Counted from the stretch's first letter, positions 1 through 12,136 are shown. The stretch: 64,000 bases of DNA from Gautieria morchelliformis (GCA_015179125.1 WHVA01000319.1:62001-126000); one strand, 5' to 3'. Program-made: numbers and translations. Notes: a model not told the origin generated them from the letters alone.

Positions 1-481
1 ATCTCCTTCACCAGCTCGTCTACTTCGGACGGTCTTTCGAACGTTTGGTCGACCACCTCCTTGACCTGCAGCATTTTCCGAAGCTCCTCCTAGACCTCAT
101 CGTTGAGGGAACAAAAGCTAATAAAAGAAAGAGCGGTACTCACTTGAACTCCTGCCGCATCGACCAACCACTGCTCCACATCCCCACGCGACTCTCCCCG
201 AAGCTCTGGCCTAACCCTCTACACGGTCTGCGATCAATTGAGGAGAACTGAGTACCCAGGTGTCATCATAGGGGCAGTACGCTTGGCTGGGGTGCTTAGA
301 TGGGTCCCATAGCCCCGTTCCGCGCCGCGTTTTTAAACAGAAAAAGAAGTTGTGCACGGGCCACGCAGCTACACAGGGCCCAGACTTCAGAGATCCCATC
401 GGGGGACCCATTACATCTTTAACGGTTCCGCCCCATCATAGGACGCAGCGTCGTTGGACTCCGAAGCTAGGAGGGGGGTAC
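1..481 (+). mobile_element. Gypsy-B/LTR1 element, 3' internal end (fossil)
   Basis: This is the last part of the internal region of an LTR1-flanked gypsy element, cut by the window edge. It aligns with 32160-32641. A purine tract (about 469-481) stands directly before the 3' LTR, as expected of a polypurine tract. On the minus strand the stretch 1-240 is coding-like and shares the short motif FER(P/A)SEVD(E/D)LV with the antisense reading frame near 32.2 kb. A GT-AG intron-like gap of about 50 bp lies in it. It is part of the antisense gene described at 31020-32463. The copy is incomplete. Confidence 0.65.
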
Positions 482-1481
482 TGTCATGACCTGTCTATTT
501 CTCTTACCCCACTGTCTCTATGTTCCCCCTCGTCACTCCCTAGCATCTTCGCCAGAGTTCGCCTCACCCTCCGACCACTCCTCCTCTACGTCCACTCTAT
601 CCGCTGTTCCCCCCATTCTCCAAACCGCTATTCGCTGCTCGCACATTTCGCCAGCAGGCACACCATCAAATACGATCGATATCATTTACCCGGCGCGATG
701 GTTCATCACTAACCCCATCATCTTCTTAATCCAACCCCTTTGGGTGTTCATATGGCCAAAGTGTGTTTGTGGGACGTCCCTTCCGTAGGTCGTGTGGGAT
801 CAACCCAGTAAACAAAGAGCCCGTGCAGGGTAGCACGTATGCGGGTCCCAAGACATGGTTTTGTCCATAAGTGCCTTCGCTCCCTTTACTCTCCATCGTT
901 TCATGTTCGCACTCTTCCCTCACTCTATTGTATGTTTATTCCATCTACTTGGTATCATGACTGCGCACCCCTATCCAACCCTGACTCACGATGGCCTCTT
1001 TCCTATTCGCTGATACCTTACGAGCATTCGAATAAGTAGTTTACATTTGCATGTATATTCCCCAGTTCAATTATCATACGTCGTCCATCTTGTGCAAACT
1101 TGACCTTGGTGTGATCCACGTCTTGAGCCTTCTCCTGGAGATTTCTATCTTCGACCAGAAGAGGACTTAGGCATCACTGGTGAGTTCTCATACTTCATCT
1201 TTGTTACCTTAGCCTTTGAAATATTTTCTGTGCTGACGGCGAAGGGATTGTCGCTACTTAGACAACCCTTCCATGACACCTTGTACGTTACATCGTCAAG
1301 TGCCACGGGCGATTTCGCTATGCCTGTAGATAGGGCGAGCTCCGCTCGGGCAGCCCTCTTATCTTGTGAACATTTATTGGGTCACCTATTCGCCAAATGG
1401 CATACTTATTCGCACAAGTTATTCGGGCATTTGCTGTGTTCACTAATACATGATATTAACGCCTAAAAACCAATCTTGACA
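482..1481 (+). repeat. LTR1, 3' LTR of the element at the left edge
   Basis: A 1000-bp LTR that starts TGTCATGACC and ends CTTGACA, so its termini form the short inverted repeat TGTCA/TGACA. The purine tract just upstream shows that it is a 3' LTR and not a solo LTR. A TATA-like GATATAAG box, seen in other copies, lies in its second half. The same sequence recurs at 4514-5533, 26295-27636, 40365-41367 and 54188-56649. Confidence 0.85.
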
Positions 1482-2506
1482 GCGCTCCTTTGGAGCCCTT
1501 CGCTGACAGCACAGAAAATAGTTCAAATGCTAAGGTAACAAAGATGAAGTATAAGAACTCACCAGTGATGCCTAAGTCCTCTTCTGGTCGAAGATAGAAA
1601 TCTCCAGGAGAAGGCTGAAGACGATGATCACAGCGAGGTCAAGTTTGCACAAGATGGACGACGTATGATAATTGAACTGAGGAATATACATGCGAATGTA
1701 AACTACTTATATCGAATGCTCGTAAGGTATCAGTGAATAGTAAAGAGGCCGTCATGAGTCAGGGTTGGATAGGGGTGCGCAGCCATGATACAACATAGAT
1801 GAAATAAACATACAATAGAGTGAAGGAAGAGTGTGAACTGAAATGACGGAGAGTAAAGGTGGCGAAGGCACTTACTTATGTATGAAACCATGTCTTGGGA
1901 CCTGCATACATGCCACCCTGCACGGACTCTTTGTCTACTAGGTTGATCCCACACGGCCTGCGGACGGTACGTCCCGCGAACACATCCTGGCCATATGAAC
2001 ACCCAAAGGGGTTGGATCGAGAAGCTTATGGGAGCAGTGACGAACCATCATACCGGGTAGGGGATGTCGATCGTGTTTTGATGGGGTGCCTGCTGGCAAA
2101 TGATGCGAGCAGCAAATAGTTGTTCGGCGAAATGCGAGGAAGGGTGAACGGAGATGACATAGGGGAGGAGTGGTTGAAGTGGGGGGTGAAGCCGAGCGAA
2201 CACGGGGGAGGAGTGGTGAAAGGGGAAACGGGGATAACTAGGTGCAGGAAATACACGAGTTGTGACAATCTGGTCATAGGAACAATATCGAAAGAGGGTT
2301 GATTAGAGGAGGTGTTAGGACCAGTGATGAACCACCAAGTCGGTCCAAAGACATCAATCGTGCTTTGATGGTGTGGTTATCGTGAATGGCACGAACAGCA
2401 AACATCGGTCGCCGAACACGGCAAGGGCGATCGGAGCGAACACGGAGGTGGAGTGGAGAATGGGAGGACAGAGCATCTGAGTATGGGAAATAAACACGTC
2501 ATGACA
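1482..2506 (-). repeat. LTR1 long subtype, truncated, inverted
   Basis: The reverse complement of LTR1, lacking about the last 200 bp of the LTR. It abuts the previous LTR directly, so the element at 1-1481 probably inserted into this older copy. It carries the roughly 235-bp extra 5' segment of the long subtype, also present at 26055-26294 and 43950-44187. It sits inside the third ORF of Gypsy-A copy 2. Confidence 0.75.
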
Positions 2507-5500
2507 GTGAACTAACCCCACCACCGGTGGCAAGTCTATGTGGGGGCCAATGTACTGGGCCCCGATCGCAGCTAACTGCCGTTGCAAGGCAGGGTCGTTG
2601 ATTGTGTGCGACAGTGACGCTGTTAGGTACATACTGATTGTGTATTCCTTCACAATGGCCAGGACATTGTGTGTGTTGGGGGTGCCGCGCAATTTCTTGC
2701 ACTTCTTTTTGGGCTTTTCAGCTATGCACTCAGCCCTGTCCGGGTCTTGGAAATTCCAGACAGAGGAGGCAGACTGCCATCCATCAGGGATGTCATCATG
2801 CGCCACATCGGATGGCACGCTCGGTCCCTCCATCGATGTTGGGGTGGGGGCCCATATTTGGGAGGCTAGTCCCGAAGCTGCATGTGCTGGTAATGGTACC
2901 GTCGCATGTGGTGAAGATGGGCCAGCTACTGATTCAGTGGCTTGGTCCTGGTATGGCCTTTTTGAGGCTGCATGTATGTGCTGGAGAGTCCTAAGCTGCT
3001 CCTCCAGCTCTTTTATTTTGACGGGCTCACCGTTGAGCATGTCGTCACAGTCTTTGACCACACATTCTAGATCCTTGACCTCCTTCTTGAGGTCGTGGAT
3101 ATCCCACAAGGGCTCCACTTGCTCATCGTGCATGATGGCCCTGGGGAACCACCCCAGGCCGCATCGATGCCGTTGCCGACATCTTCATCTTTCAGCTTCA
3201 CCTTGCCGGTGTGCCGTGTACACTGCGCAGGTGTTGCAGTCATCCAGGTGGACGATTGCCAGGGCATCCACCCATCCTACGATCATCCAGTGTTCCTGAT
3301 CGACTGGTGCTCCTAGGATGTTGGCGGCCCCTTGCTTTGGGGTGGATGAGCGTGGCTCAGACGTTGACAGATAAATGTCCATCCCATCCTTGGATGGCAT
3401 CATCTTCATTGGGAGATGATGGTGGTGGTGGTTGCTTCTAGGAAGCAATGCGCCTTGGAAAGATCTGAGGTGAAAATTTATCTGCACCATGGCCAGTGCA
3501 TCATGTGGTATGCACGTGCTAGTGACATTTGGGCAGGTCGCGTGGCTTGCAAACTCCCTAGAGCTCTAGATAGTGATCAAGAGCTTTGAGCTCCTTACAG
3601 GATGACATGGGGTCCCCATGTCATGTCGCCTAGGGTCCAGCGGACCTGAGCTCCAGGTCCATTGAGTTTATCCATTGGTGTGCGATAATCCCGTTGACAA
3701 GCCACTCTTCATCGTCATTTGATCTGCAGTTGTGGAAAAACTTGACTTCACGGTGAGGACACAGCTCATCATTGTTAGCCTCATATTGCCATACAAGGCT
3801 TGAGTGGAAAACCAGTGAAATATGGCGGCTTTTCAGCTCATCAGGTAGCGCTAGGGTCACCATCAAGGCTTCATTATGTGCCTCGATCACGCAGTATGGT
3901 CCAATATACCATGGCACAAGTTTTCTGGCACTTCCCTTTGGCAGAGTCAGGTTTTGAGTTGACAGGTAGACGCAGTCGTTGGCTGCATACATGTCGCTTG
4001 CTGTACGTTTCTTGTTCACATGAAATGTTTGCGTCACTCAATGCCTGCATCGTGTGCTGCCATCAGGTTCCATCATGCCTGATGTGTGAATAAGGACACT
4101 CCCCTAAACGGGGTGTCCCTGGCTATGGGCAGGTCTATCCGCAGCATGTAGCCATGGTTCAGCTGAAAGGGTGTGAACCCTGTGGTTGCCCTGATGTTGC
4201 TGTTGAGGGCTACCTTGACCATTGGGCATTTTGCTGCCAAGTCCTTTTGGTCGTCTCTGACTACAGCACGTAGTGTCTGGCCGATCGAGTGGTTTGCGTG
4301 CTCGGTCGCTCCATCCATTTGGGGATGGAAGGCAGTCGACATGAGGAGTTTAGTCCCCATGAGTCGCTGCTGTTCACGCCAGAAGATAGACGTGAACTTC
4401 GAGTCTCTGTCCAAGATGATGGAGTCCGGGACTCCATGGAGTCTGATGACTTCCTTGATGAACAGCCAGGCTACTCCCTTGGCCAACACACTCATTGTTG
4501 TTGGGATGAGGTGTGTCAAGATTGGTTTTTAGGCGTTAATGTCGTGTATTAGTGAACACAGCGAATGCCCAAATAACTTGTGCGAATAGGTATGCCGTTC
4601 GGCGAATAGATGAACCAATGAATGTTCACAAGGTAAGAGGATTGCCCGAACAGGGCTCGCCCTATCTACAGTCGTAGCGAAATAGCCCGTGGCACTTGAT
4701 GATGTAACGTGCAAGGTCTCATGAAAGGGCTGTCTAAGTTTCGACAATCCCTTCGCCGGCGAAGGTGCTCCTTCGGAGCCCTTCGCCAACAGCACAAAAA
4801 ATGGTTCCAAGGCTAAGGTAACGAAGATGAAGTATGAGAACTCACCAGTGATGCCTAAGTCCTCTGCTAGTTGAAGATAGAAGTCCCCAAGAGAAGGCTT
4901 AAGACGATGACCACAGTGAGGTCAAATTTGCACAAGATGAACGACGTATGGGAATATACATGCGAACGTAAACTACTTATATCGAATGCTCGTAAGGTAT
5001 CAGCGAATAGGAAAGAGGCCGTCGTGAGTTAGGGCCGGATAGGGGTGCGCAGGCATGATACTAAGTAGATGGAATAAACATACAATAGAGTGAGGGGAGA
5101 GTGCGAACATGAAACGACGGAGAGTAAAGGGAGCGAAGGCACTTATGGACAAAACCATGTCTTGGGACCCGCATACATGCTACCCTGCACGGGCTCTTCA
5201 TTTACTGGGTTGACCCCACCCACGGCCTATGGAAGGGACGTCCTGCGATCACATTTTGGCCATACGAACACCCAATGGTGTTGGATTAAGAAGATGATGG
5301 GGTTAATGATGAGCCATCATGCCGGGTGAATGGTATCGATCATATTTGATAGCATGCCTGCTGACGAAATGCGTGAGCAGCGAATAGCGGTTCGGAGAAT
5401 GGGGCGAACAGCGGGTAGAGTGGACGTAGAGGGGGAGTGGTTGGTGGGTGCGGCGAACTCTGGCGAAGATGCTAGGGAGTGACGAGGGGGAACATAGAGG

Positions 5501-6065
5501 TAGCGCGGTAGGAGAAATAAACTGGTCATGACATGGACATGCGATGTTAGTCAGTCAATGACTACCATTAGGTAGTCACAGTCATTCGACTTGAGCAGGG
5601 GTCCCATGAATTCGATGGCAATAGACTGCCATGGCCTATCGGGAATTGGCAGGCTATCTAGTAGGCCTTTGGGCCGTTGTGGCCCAGTCTTGTTCGTCTG
5701 ACACTTTGCACACAATGTGCAGAATGACTTGATGTCTGGGTTCATACCCGCCCACCAGTATGACCTTTGAGCATAGTTTGATGTCTTCAGATGGCTGTAG
5801 TGACTGACTATCTGGTGTGCTCGATAGATAATGATTTCGATCAGCCTCCTTCCCCCTTGAAGAACAGATTGGGGGATGGCGATGATGTCTCTCCAGAGCT
5901 GATTCTTTGTCCAAATCAGTCCGTCCCGGATTCCGAATCTCAGGTGTGCGTCCTGGTGCTCCATACTTTTTGAGAACATGGGGTCCTTACAGTATGGGTT
6001 TCTCAGGACCTTAGAAAGGTCTACGCCTTGTTCGACACTCTGGTGCAGTGGTGTGCTGTCATTGC
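2507..6065 (-). mobile_element. Gypsy-A chromovirus copy 2, partial and broken
   Basis: A minus-strand Ty3/gypsy fragment collinear with the copy at 32642-42827. From its 5' side it holds the integrase zinc-binding part (about 5980-5750), the start of the integrase core up to 5534, then after an LTR1 insertion the rest of the core, the integrase C-terminus and a chromodomain-like tail (to about 3600), and the third ORF (about 3470-2507). Gag, protease and reverse transcriptase are absent. It is clearly broken, with several breaks, and looks older than the LTR1 inside it. Confidence 0.85.
4514..5533 (-). repeat. LTR1 solo LTR inside the Gypsy-A integrase
   Basis: A 1020-bp LTR1 in reverse orientation, TGTCAAG to TCATGACA, that splits the integrase core of Gypsy-A copy 2. 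The sequences on its two sides correspond to adjacent sequence in the copy near 35975-36000. A clean 5-bp target duplication is not visible, so small changes at the junction are likely. Confidence 0.8.
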
Positions 6066-6115
6066 GGATTTAAACACTCCCCAGATACTATTGCAAAGCC
6101 ATGATACATTGGACC

Positions 6116-6552
6116 TGTTGGGTGTATTTATGCTCCTGCACCAAAATCAAGCATAATATGTTCAATTTATTGTGTGGTGTTTCCAATTGTTTCTCACATT
6201 GTTCTTGTACCATGCATCCATTTCTCTGCTTATTTTCGAAATTTTCCAGTCACTCCCTATCTCTCCATTCCACTTTGTTATTTCTATTTTCACAGGCGGT
6301 TGCACCCAGCGGAGTTTGAAATGACTTCGACGCGCGAGCCCTTGGGCGCTAAAGGGTCGGGTGCACGTATATGCCTTCTGAGACAGGATTGTACTCCTCT
6401 CTCAGTGACAATAAATTCACTGAGAGAGGCGAGTAGTATCTTTCATATTTACATAGCATGTTGACTGAAAATCATGTAGTGTATTTGATTCTAGGTATTG
6501 TATTAATATAACAGTGACAATAAATTCACTGAGAGAGTGTATTTGATTCTAG
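6116..6552 (+). repeat. Dispersed hairpin-ended repeat, copy 1
   Basis: A roughly 315-bp unit that begins GTTGGGTGTATTTATGC and ends in a perfect hairpin at 6396-6429 (13-bp arms, 8-base loop). A tail to TTCTAG at 6552 contains a second half-copy of the hairpin. Near-identical units occur inverted at 24991-25432 and 61033-61344. It separates two Gypsy-A pieces. It has no coding potential that I recognise. The class is unknown: a SINE, a Helitron-like or another non-autonomous element are all possible. Confidence 0.6.
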
Positions 6553-7084
6553 CTTTCTAAGAACTCTACCGAACCTTACCTGCCATAGCCCCTAGTTGCT
6601 AACAGGACCGTATCATGTGATCGAGGCCCACAATGAGGCCTCAACAGTAACTCTCGAGCTACCGGACGAATTGAAGAACAGGCATGTCATGCCCGTCTTC
6701 CACACCAGCCTTGTACAACGGTACGAGGCCAACAATGACGACCTATTCCCCCGTCGAGAAGCGAAGTCATTCTACAACTTTGGCACGAACGACGAAGAGG
6801 AATGGCTCGTCAACGAAATTTTATCCCATAGATGGATAAATTCCAAGGACCTGGAACTTCAGGTCCGATGGACACTGGGTGATGTGACATGGGAGCCCAT
6901 GTCAGCGGCCAAGGACCTGGAAGCTCTAGATCACTACCTAGAGCTCCGAGGCATGAATAAACCATGTGAGCTGCCTAAAAGACACCAGCTCACGTAGGTC
7001 ACGTGCAGATCACATGAGATGCCAGACCCTGCCGACCGCGTCGCTTAAATTTTCGCCTCGGATCTTTCCGAGGCGCATCACTTC

Positions 7085-9142
7085 TTGAGAAGCAACCACC
7101 ATCACCCCCATCATCTTCTCTCGAAGGTGATGCCAGCCAAAGACAGAATCGATGTCGATCACTCGACGTCCGCAATGCCGCCCGCGGCCCCCAAGCAAGG
7201 GGCCGCAGCAATCCTCACTGCTCCGACCGCAATGGAGGAGCACTGGATGATCATGGGATGGAGGAATGGCATGGCCATCGTCCACCCCGACAGGTGTGAC
7301 AACTGCGCGTGGTTCACAGCACACCTAAAAACTGCCACCGACGCCAACCACATCCAGTTGGCGGAAAAGGATGTTGGCACCTCCATATACACGGCGTGGC
7401 CAACGTGGGTCGACAAAGTCGAACGCCACGCTGCCAAGAAAGTGCAGTTGGCGACACGTTACCTGCGCGATGAGATTGGTGTCCTGAAAGATGATATCAG
7501 GGCCCTCGACAGCGCGCTCGAAACTGAGCCCAGCAGAAGACTGGACCTGGGCAAACTAGTCCAGGACCTACAGCGCAAGCTTGCTAAAATGAAGCGAGCA
7601 GAGCCTGCCCTATGACCAGTGGCGGGCTCATCATCTCGCGTGATGGCCCCATTGCCGTCGTGCACTAAAACAGGGTTGGCGGATCGAATCGCCGCCCCTA
7701 ACCCCAACCCGGGTCAACCCACGCCAGGCCTTAAGGCGTGGATCACCAGCCCACCCAGCCCGTCATTAGCGGGCCCCAGCGAGCCCCCGGCATTGTCAGT
7801 CGACATTCCTGAGGGCTTCTACTCAGACGACCCGGATCTCGAACACTACGATCTGGACCGCACACGGCACGTCTCAAAGAAGAGACACACCATCATCACA
7901 TACGACCCCATTGGTGACCTGCGCAATCGCGTCACCGATGACTACCTGGCGCAGGCACCGGGTCGTAGCACAAACGACCCGGCGCTGGGACTGGGGCTGG
8001 CCACGGCTCAGAACAAGTACCTCACAGCCGAGCAAGAAAGGGCCTGACGAATGGTCCTGAGGCCCGCGCCATCGGTGTCATTGCCCCCACTGGCGGGAAC
8101 AGTTCCCAACCCTCTCCTGGGGGAAGGGGAGCTCATGCCCCTCGGGGACCCTCCGTTCGCCATGACGGGCCGCTTGCCGCCGCCCCTGGGGAAAAGGACA
8201 CCGTTGTGAGCCGAATGGTTCAACCTCTGCAAAACTACAGAGCAGAGGTTTCAGGACCTCCTAAAGGAAGCCAGGGAGACGCCAACGGGCTCTCACACAT
8301 GCGGGATGGTGACCGCGATGAGACGAGCCCAGGAGGAGGCCCGAGCGAATAGCCATAGGGCCAGCTACTTCCTCATCAGCGAAGGAACCGCCAATGACAT
8401 TCAAGTTGTTCTCCAGGGTTGGCTATGCAACCCTGAAGGCATACCATCGGCCATCCGTGATGAGCCGTATCGCAGCATAAACATCCACGACGTGGATGTA
8501 TGGATGTGGCTGAGGATGCTTGCGCCCAAGAACCCCAAGCCTCCCGCTCCCCTCAGGAGGCGGATATATGAACTATTCCGCATCACTGGCCAATGGAAGG
8601 ACCTTGTTCCAGCCAACGAGGTCCGGTATGCCGTCAGCAACACCCTAAGGGCATCGATCATGGGGATGTTCCTCATCCGAGGGCGTTCGCCCCGGGACAT
8701 CCCTCTGGATGAGGTCGCCCGCTGGCTCGCCAGATACGACAGTGTGAATCAGGACAGCGCGCCCCAGATTGAGGAGTTCATTCAGCGCAAACTATCCGGG
8801 TCGACGTTTAGTGCGCCTGCCCAAATAGGGCAGGAGAGACTGCAGATGGCAGCCCTTCGGGGCTGCCACAAGGCAGCGCTCGCGGCCGAAGAAGCATCGG
8901 CCGCCACTCACGCACAGCTAGACCAAGAACTAGCTGTTACACGTGGCCCCTTGCCGGTCACCGATCCGGTCGTGGAAGCGACCTTCTGGCAAGACATGGG
9001 TATCAACTCCCCGCCCCATGTACCCGCCAGCGACGTGGCGCTCTTGACGGACCTGCATCCACCGCTGGCCCGGTACACCGACATACCAGTGTCGGATGCG
9101 GACTCCGAGGACCTCACCAGGTCCATTTATGAGGAGGTTTGA
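7085..9142 (+). pseudogene. Third ORF of Gypsy-A (envelope position), unknown protein
   Basis: A region of about 2 kb between the chromodomain and the 3' LTR, coding-like in the sense direction. I do not recognise the protein. The N-terminal part (7130-7615) has the conserved core EHWMI.GW...AIVHPD.C..CA and a predicted helical stretch. The middle is rich in proline and acidic residues. The C-terminal part (8306-9142) contains NPEGIPSAIRD and DVDVWMWL, which also occur at 33500-33620 in another copy. There is no hydrophobic signal peptide or membrane anchor, so this is not an obvious envelope protein. The region is broken in a few places. A structural, nucleic-acid-binding or host-interaction role would be speculation. 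Confidence 0.6.
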
Positions 9143-9163
9143 GTTGTCCATAGAGGGGGAGGG

Positions 9164-9374
9164 TGTAAATACGCTATTTACCCGCATTGCCCTTAAGGCA
9201 ATGCGCGCTACTGGATTGCTTAGATAATCACTGTATAGTTCTTGCGTGGGAACCGCGTGGCGGTTCCCCAGATCTTACCTTACAACTGTCACTATGTAGC
9301 ACATGAAATTACCACACATTGGTCGAGTTCCACTTGCCCTTGTGACACAAGGCAATAAAATTCACAATCTTACA
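9164..9374 (+). repeat. LTR2, 3' LTR of Gypsy-A copy 3
   Basis: A 211-bp LTR, TGTAAATACGC to CTTACA, directly after a G-rich purine tract. It matches the LTRs at 32642-32853 and 42615-42827 with moderate divergence, which suggests an older or separate subfamily. Confidence 0.8.
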
Positions 9375-9463
9375 CATCATCTTGAGGCTAATACCTTTAC
9401 CGCCAAGCCCCTTCACAGAGTATGCTAGAAATTTCCCCTCCGGCTTCACTTTTACTCCAATAC

Positions 9464-9862
9464 CACTGGAGACATTTAAAGATTTTCTGGTCTGAAAAAC
9501 TGTTCAAAATACTGTAAATATATTCCAATTTTTTTTAGTGTTTTTAATGTAAAAAACTTTAACATAATTTTGTATTTTTGTTAGAATTTGTTGAGCAAGA
9601 AATTTGTAAAAAGTTTAAAGTTTTTTGCAGGGTTTTTTTATGTCTTTTTAAAAGCTTCTTTGTTAAAACACAAAGAAACCCATAAAAACCCTGAAAAAAA
9701 CTTTGAATTTTTTTAACAATTTTCTTGCTCAACAAATTCTAATAAAAACACAATATTTTATTATAGTTTTTTTTACATCAAAAACACTAAAAATATTTGG
9801 ATTATCTTTACAGTTTTTTCAACAGTTTTTCTGACGAAAAAAACTTTTATATGCCTGCAGTG
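9464..9862. mobile_element. Foldback CACTA-like MITE, copy 1
   Basis: A 399-bp AT-rich palindrome whose two halves are reverse complements over almost their whole length. It is bounded by CACTG and CAGTG and flanked by the 3-bp direct repeat TAC. Terminal CACT(A/G) and 3-bp target duplications are the hallmarks of the CACTA (En/Spm) superfamily. It has no coding capacity. The same element lies at 47706-48108, where an empty site proves the boundaries. Confidence 0.75.
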
Positions 9863-10941
9863 TACACCCCATTGCTTCATGAATCATGCTTATAGCTACT
9901 GCAAATGGTGTTGATGACTTCATGGTAAGTCACTGGGAACCCCCTGAGTTGGAATGGCCATCAGATACAATAACCACCAGTGCTAAATGAGGACGGTCAG
10001 TACACTGATCAATCTGTCGAAGTTTTATTTACTCACTCCCTTCTTCACAGACGACTTTGCTGGAGGTTCCAGCTCCTCTGTGCTCGGAATTGACACATCT
10101 GCGATAGACTCAGTGTCGCTGACAGCCTCAACGGTTTCATTTGGAATGAAATCAGAGCCTTCTTCAGTTGAGTATTCAATGTCGCTACTGATCTGGCATA
10201 TAGTATTGAGGGCTTCATCAAGTTCAACTGTTTTCTTTGGCTGACTTGATTCCCTCCTCTCAGGCTCCATGGGTTCTGGACTTCTGACAGCCTTTTGCTT
10301 GCCATACTTGACTACAGCTTATTTTCCTGCAGGCTCGTCTTTGCCCCTTCAAGAATGCCTAGTTTTAGTCATGCTGGAGGAGGTTTTTGGCGATAGCTTT
10401 TGGTGTGGGAAGAAGATAGGATGACCATTTCACATTCTCACCTCATCTCATACTCAAGCAACTCATCATTATCACAGGTTTTTCCAAGGTTGATACATCC
10501 TTGAATTCATGGCTCCACATCAACATCTATGTAAGTCATGTGTTTTGTTAGACATACAAAACTCATCAGTCCTTTGATTACAGTGACAAGGCAGGCCACT
10601 CTGTACTGGCACAAGGTCACAGAGTAGTCTCAATTGCATGTGAAGCCGGCAAACACCCCTCCGCCTATGCTTGGTATTGGATATCGTTCAAGACAGCTCA
10701 CCTTCTACAGGAAGCCGATTTCTCAATGGATCTCCAACAAGCATGAGATGCTGCATGAGGAAATTACCTCCCGCCACAGTGAGGGACCGAAGATCAAACC
10801 AGATTATGTTGTTTCATGTGAAACTGACATTGAACAAGAGGCTGTTCATCAAGAAAAAGCCGCTCAAGCGACTATGGCATGTTACAAGGAGTGATTCTCA
10901 AATTTCCCCTCCCTGTCATGCCCTCGCTGTTATGGGGGTTA
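9863..10941. other. Low-copy stretch with two unrecognised coding-like segments
   Basis: No match to the LTR or Helitron families of the window. On the minus strand, 10320-10025 reads as an acidic, serine-rich peptide ending VKKGVSK. On the plus strand, 10580-10894 reads as a charged peptide with YRKPISQWISNKHEML. A GTAAGT...TTACAG intron-like segment lies at about 10533-10581. These may be exons of a decayed gene or of a DNA transposon; I cannot name a family. The rest appears non-coding. Confidence 0.35.
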
Positions 10942-12108
10942 CTAGGTGGGTACCCGCGCTTCGCGCGGGGGTGTAGGCCAAACGCCTCAGTAAGGGCAAG
11001 TGAAGCAGTAAGGTCAAGTGCATTGGGGTAAATAGGATCATGCAAAATATATCCCTGTTCATATAGTATCATGAATCATGTATGCACCCATGGAACAGCC
11101 GAACATGCAGAGCTCTCTCTCAACCTCTGGGATGGCCCTCCCAGCGACTCTAGACATGAAAGTGGTAATGGTCTTGACTGAATCATCAGAGATTATAAGA
11201 TTGCGCCTATTGTCATAATCCACAGGTTTCAAAGCTCGTGCATTGTGAAATAGACCCAATAGTGATCTTGGGGATCCTGAATTTTGACAATGTGGTTGTA
11301 TCAATATGCCAGCCGATCCTCCGGGGACACTCTCACAGAACCAGAAACAATACCAAAATCAGAAATGGGGGAAGACCCAAAGTGCAGTTGGATAGCATGT
11401 CCTCACACATAACGTGCCCTCACAGGTAGCGTGTCCCCACACATAATGTGTCCCCACAGGTAGCATGTCCCCACATGTAATGTGTCCTCGCTGGTAGGTA
11501 GCATGTCCTCACAGGTAGCGTGTCCTCACAGGCAGCATGTCCCCACACGTAATGTGTCCTCACAGGTAGCGTGTCCCCACATGTAATGTGTCCCCACAGG
11601 TAGCATGTCCCCACATGTAACGTGTCCTCACAGGTAGCGTGTCCTCACACATAACATGTCCCCACAGGTAGCATGTCCTCACACGTAACGTGTGCTCACT
11701 GGTAGGTAGTGTGTCCTCACAGGTAGCATGTCCTCACAGGCAGCGTGTCCCCACACATAACGTGTCCTCACAGGTAGCGTGTCCCCACACATAACATGTC
11801 CCAACAGGTAGCGTGTCCCCACACGTAACATGTCCTTACAGGTAGCATGTCCCCGCATGTAACGTGTCCTCACAGGTAGTGTGTCCCCACACGTAACGTG
11901 TCCTCAAAGGTAGCATGTCCTCACACGTAACGTGTCCTCACAGGTGACATGTCCCCACAGGTAGTGTGTCCTCACACGTAACATGTCCTCACCGGTCACG
12001 TGACCTGGAACGCTGCTGCGCCGCTCGCGCGCTCCGCTGACAAACTAATGACCAAGCATTGGTCAGCGGGCCCACAACCACCCACCCCCCGCGTTTAACT
12101 CTTAGAAA
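10942..12108 (-). mobile_element. Non-autonomous Helitron with internal minisatellite
   Basis: On the minus strand the right part (12107-12000) resembles the 5' end region of the large Helitron (18269-18150). The left end carries the same 3' terminus: a hairpin at 10953-10969 followed by CTAG at 10945-10942 and then T. Subterminal motifs such as caaacgcctc.gtaagg and caagtgcattgggg are also shared. It contains no helicase. A large minisatellite fills half of it. It stands directly downstream of the 3' end of the large Helitron, so the two are in tandem. Confidence 0.65.
11400..11997. repeat. Minisatellite, roughly 19-bp units in 38-bp pairs
   Basis: About 600 bp of tandem units of the forms gtgtccccacacgtaac and atgtcctcacaggtagc, which alternate with small variations and produce long open frames on the minus strand (repeats of RTRYV.GH). 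The frames are a by-product of the period and are not taken as a gene. It lies wholly inside the short Helitron. Confidence 0.85.
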
Positions 12109-12119
12109 CTAGGTGGATA

Positions 12120-12136
12120 CCCGCGCTTCGCGCGGG
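12120..12136 (-). other. Helitron 3'-terminal hairpin
   Basis: A 6-bp GC stem (CCCGCG/CGCGGG) with a five-base loop, placed shortly before the CTAG end on the minus strand. In Helitrons this hairpin is the termination signal for strand transfer. An identical hairpin is at 10953-10969. Confidence 0.8.

Larger units (their letters stand above)
6596..9374 (+). mobile_element. Gypsy-A chromovirus copy 3, 3' half with 3' LTR
   Basis: A plus-strand fragment of the same chromovirus family. It starts inside the integrase C-terminal domain (6596-6997), which ends in a chromodomain-like segment with the pattern EEWLVNEI and VRWTLGDVTWEP. It continues through the third ORF (7085-9142), a purine tract (9152-9163) and an LTR2 (9164-9374). 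The 5' part is missing. Although the third ORF is relatively well kept, the element as a whole is broken. Confidence 0.85.

Noticed and set aside
4509-5538. Target duplication around the LTR1 in the Gypsy-A integrase
   Set aside because: The flanks (aggtg and tggac) do not match; only a 2-bp overlap with the intact order can be argued.
11400-11997. CRISPR-like array
   Set aside because: The repeats are directly contiguous with no unique spacers, the units vary and the context is a eukaryotic Helitron.
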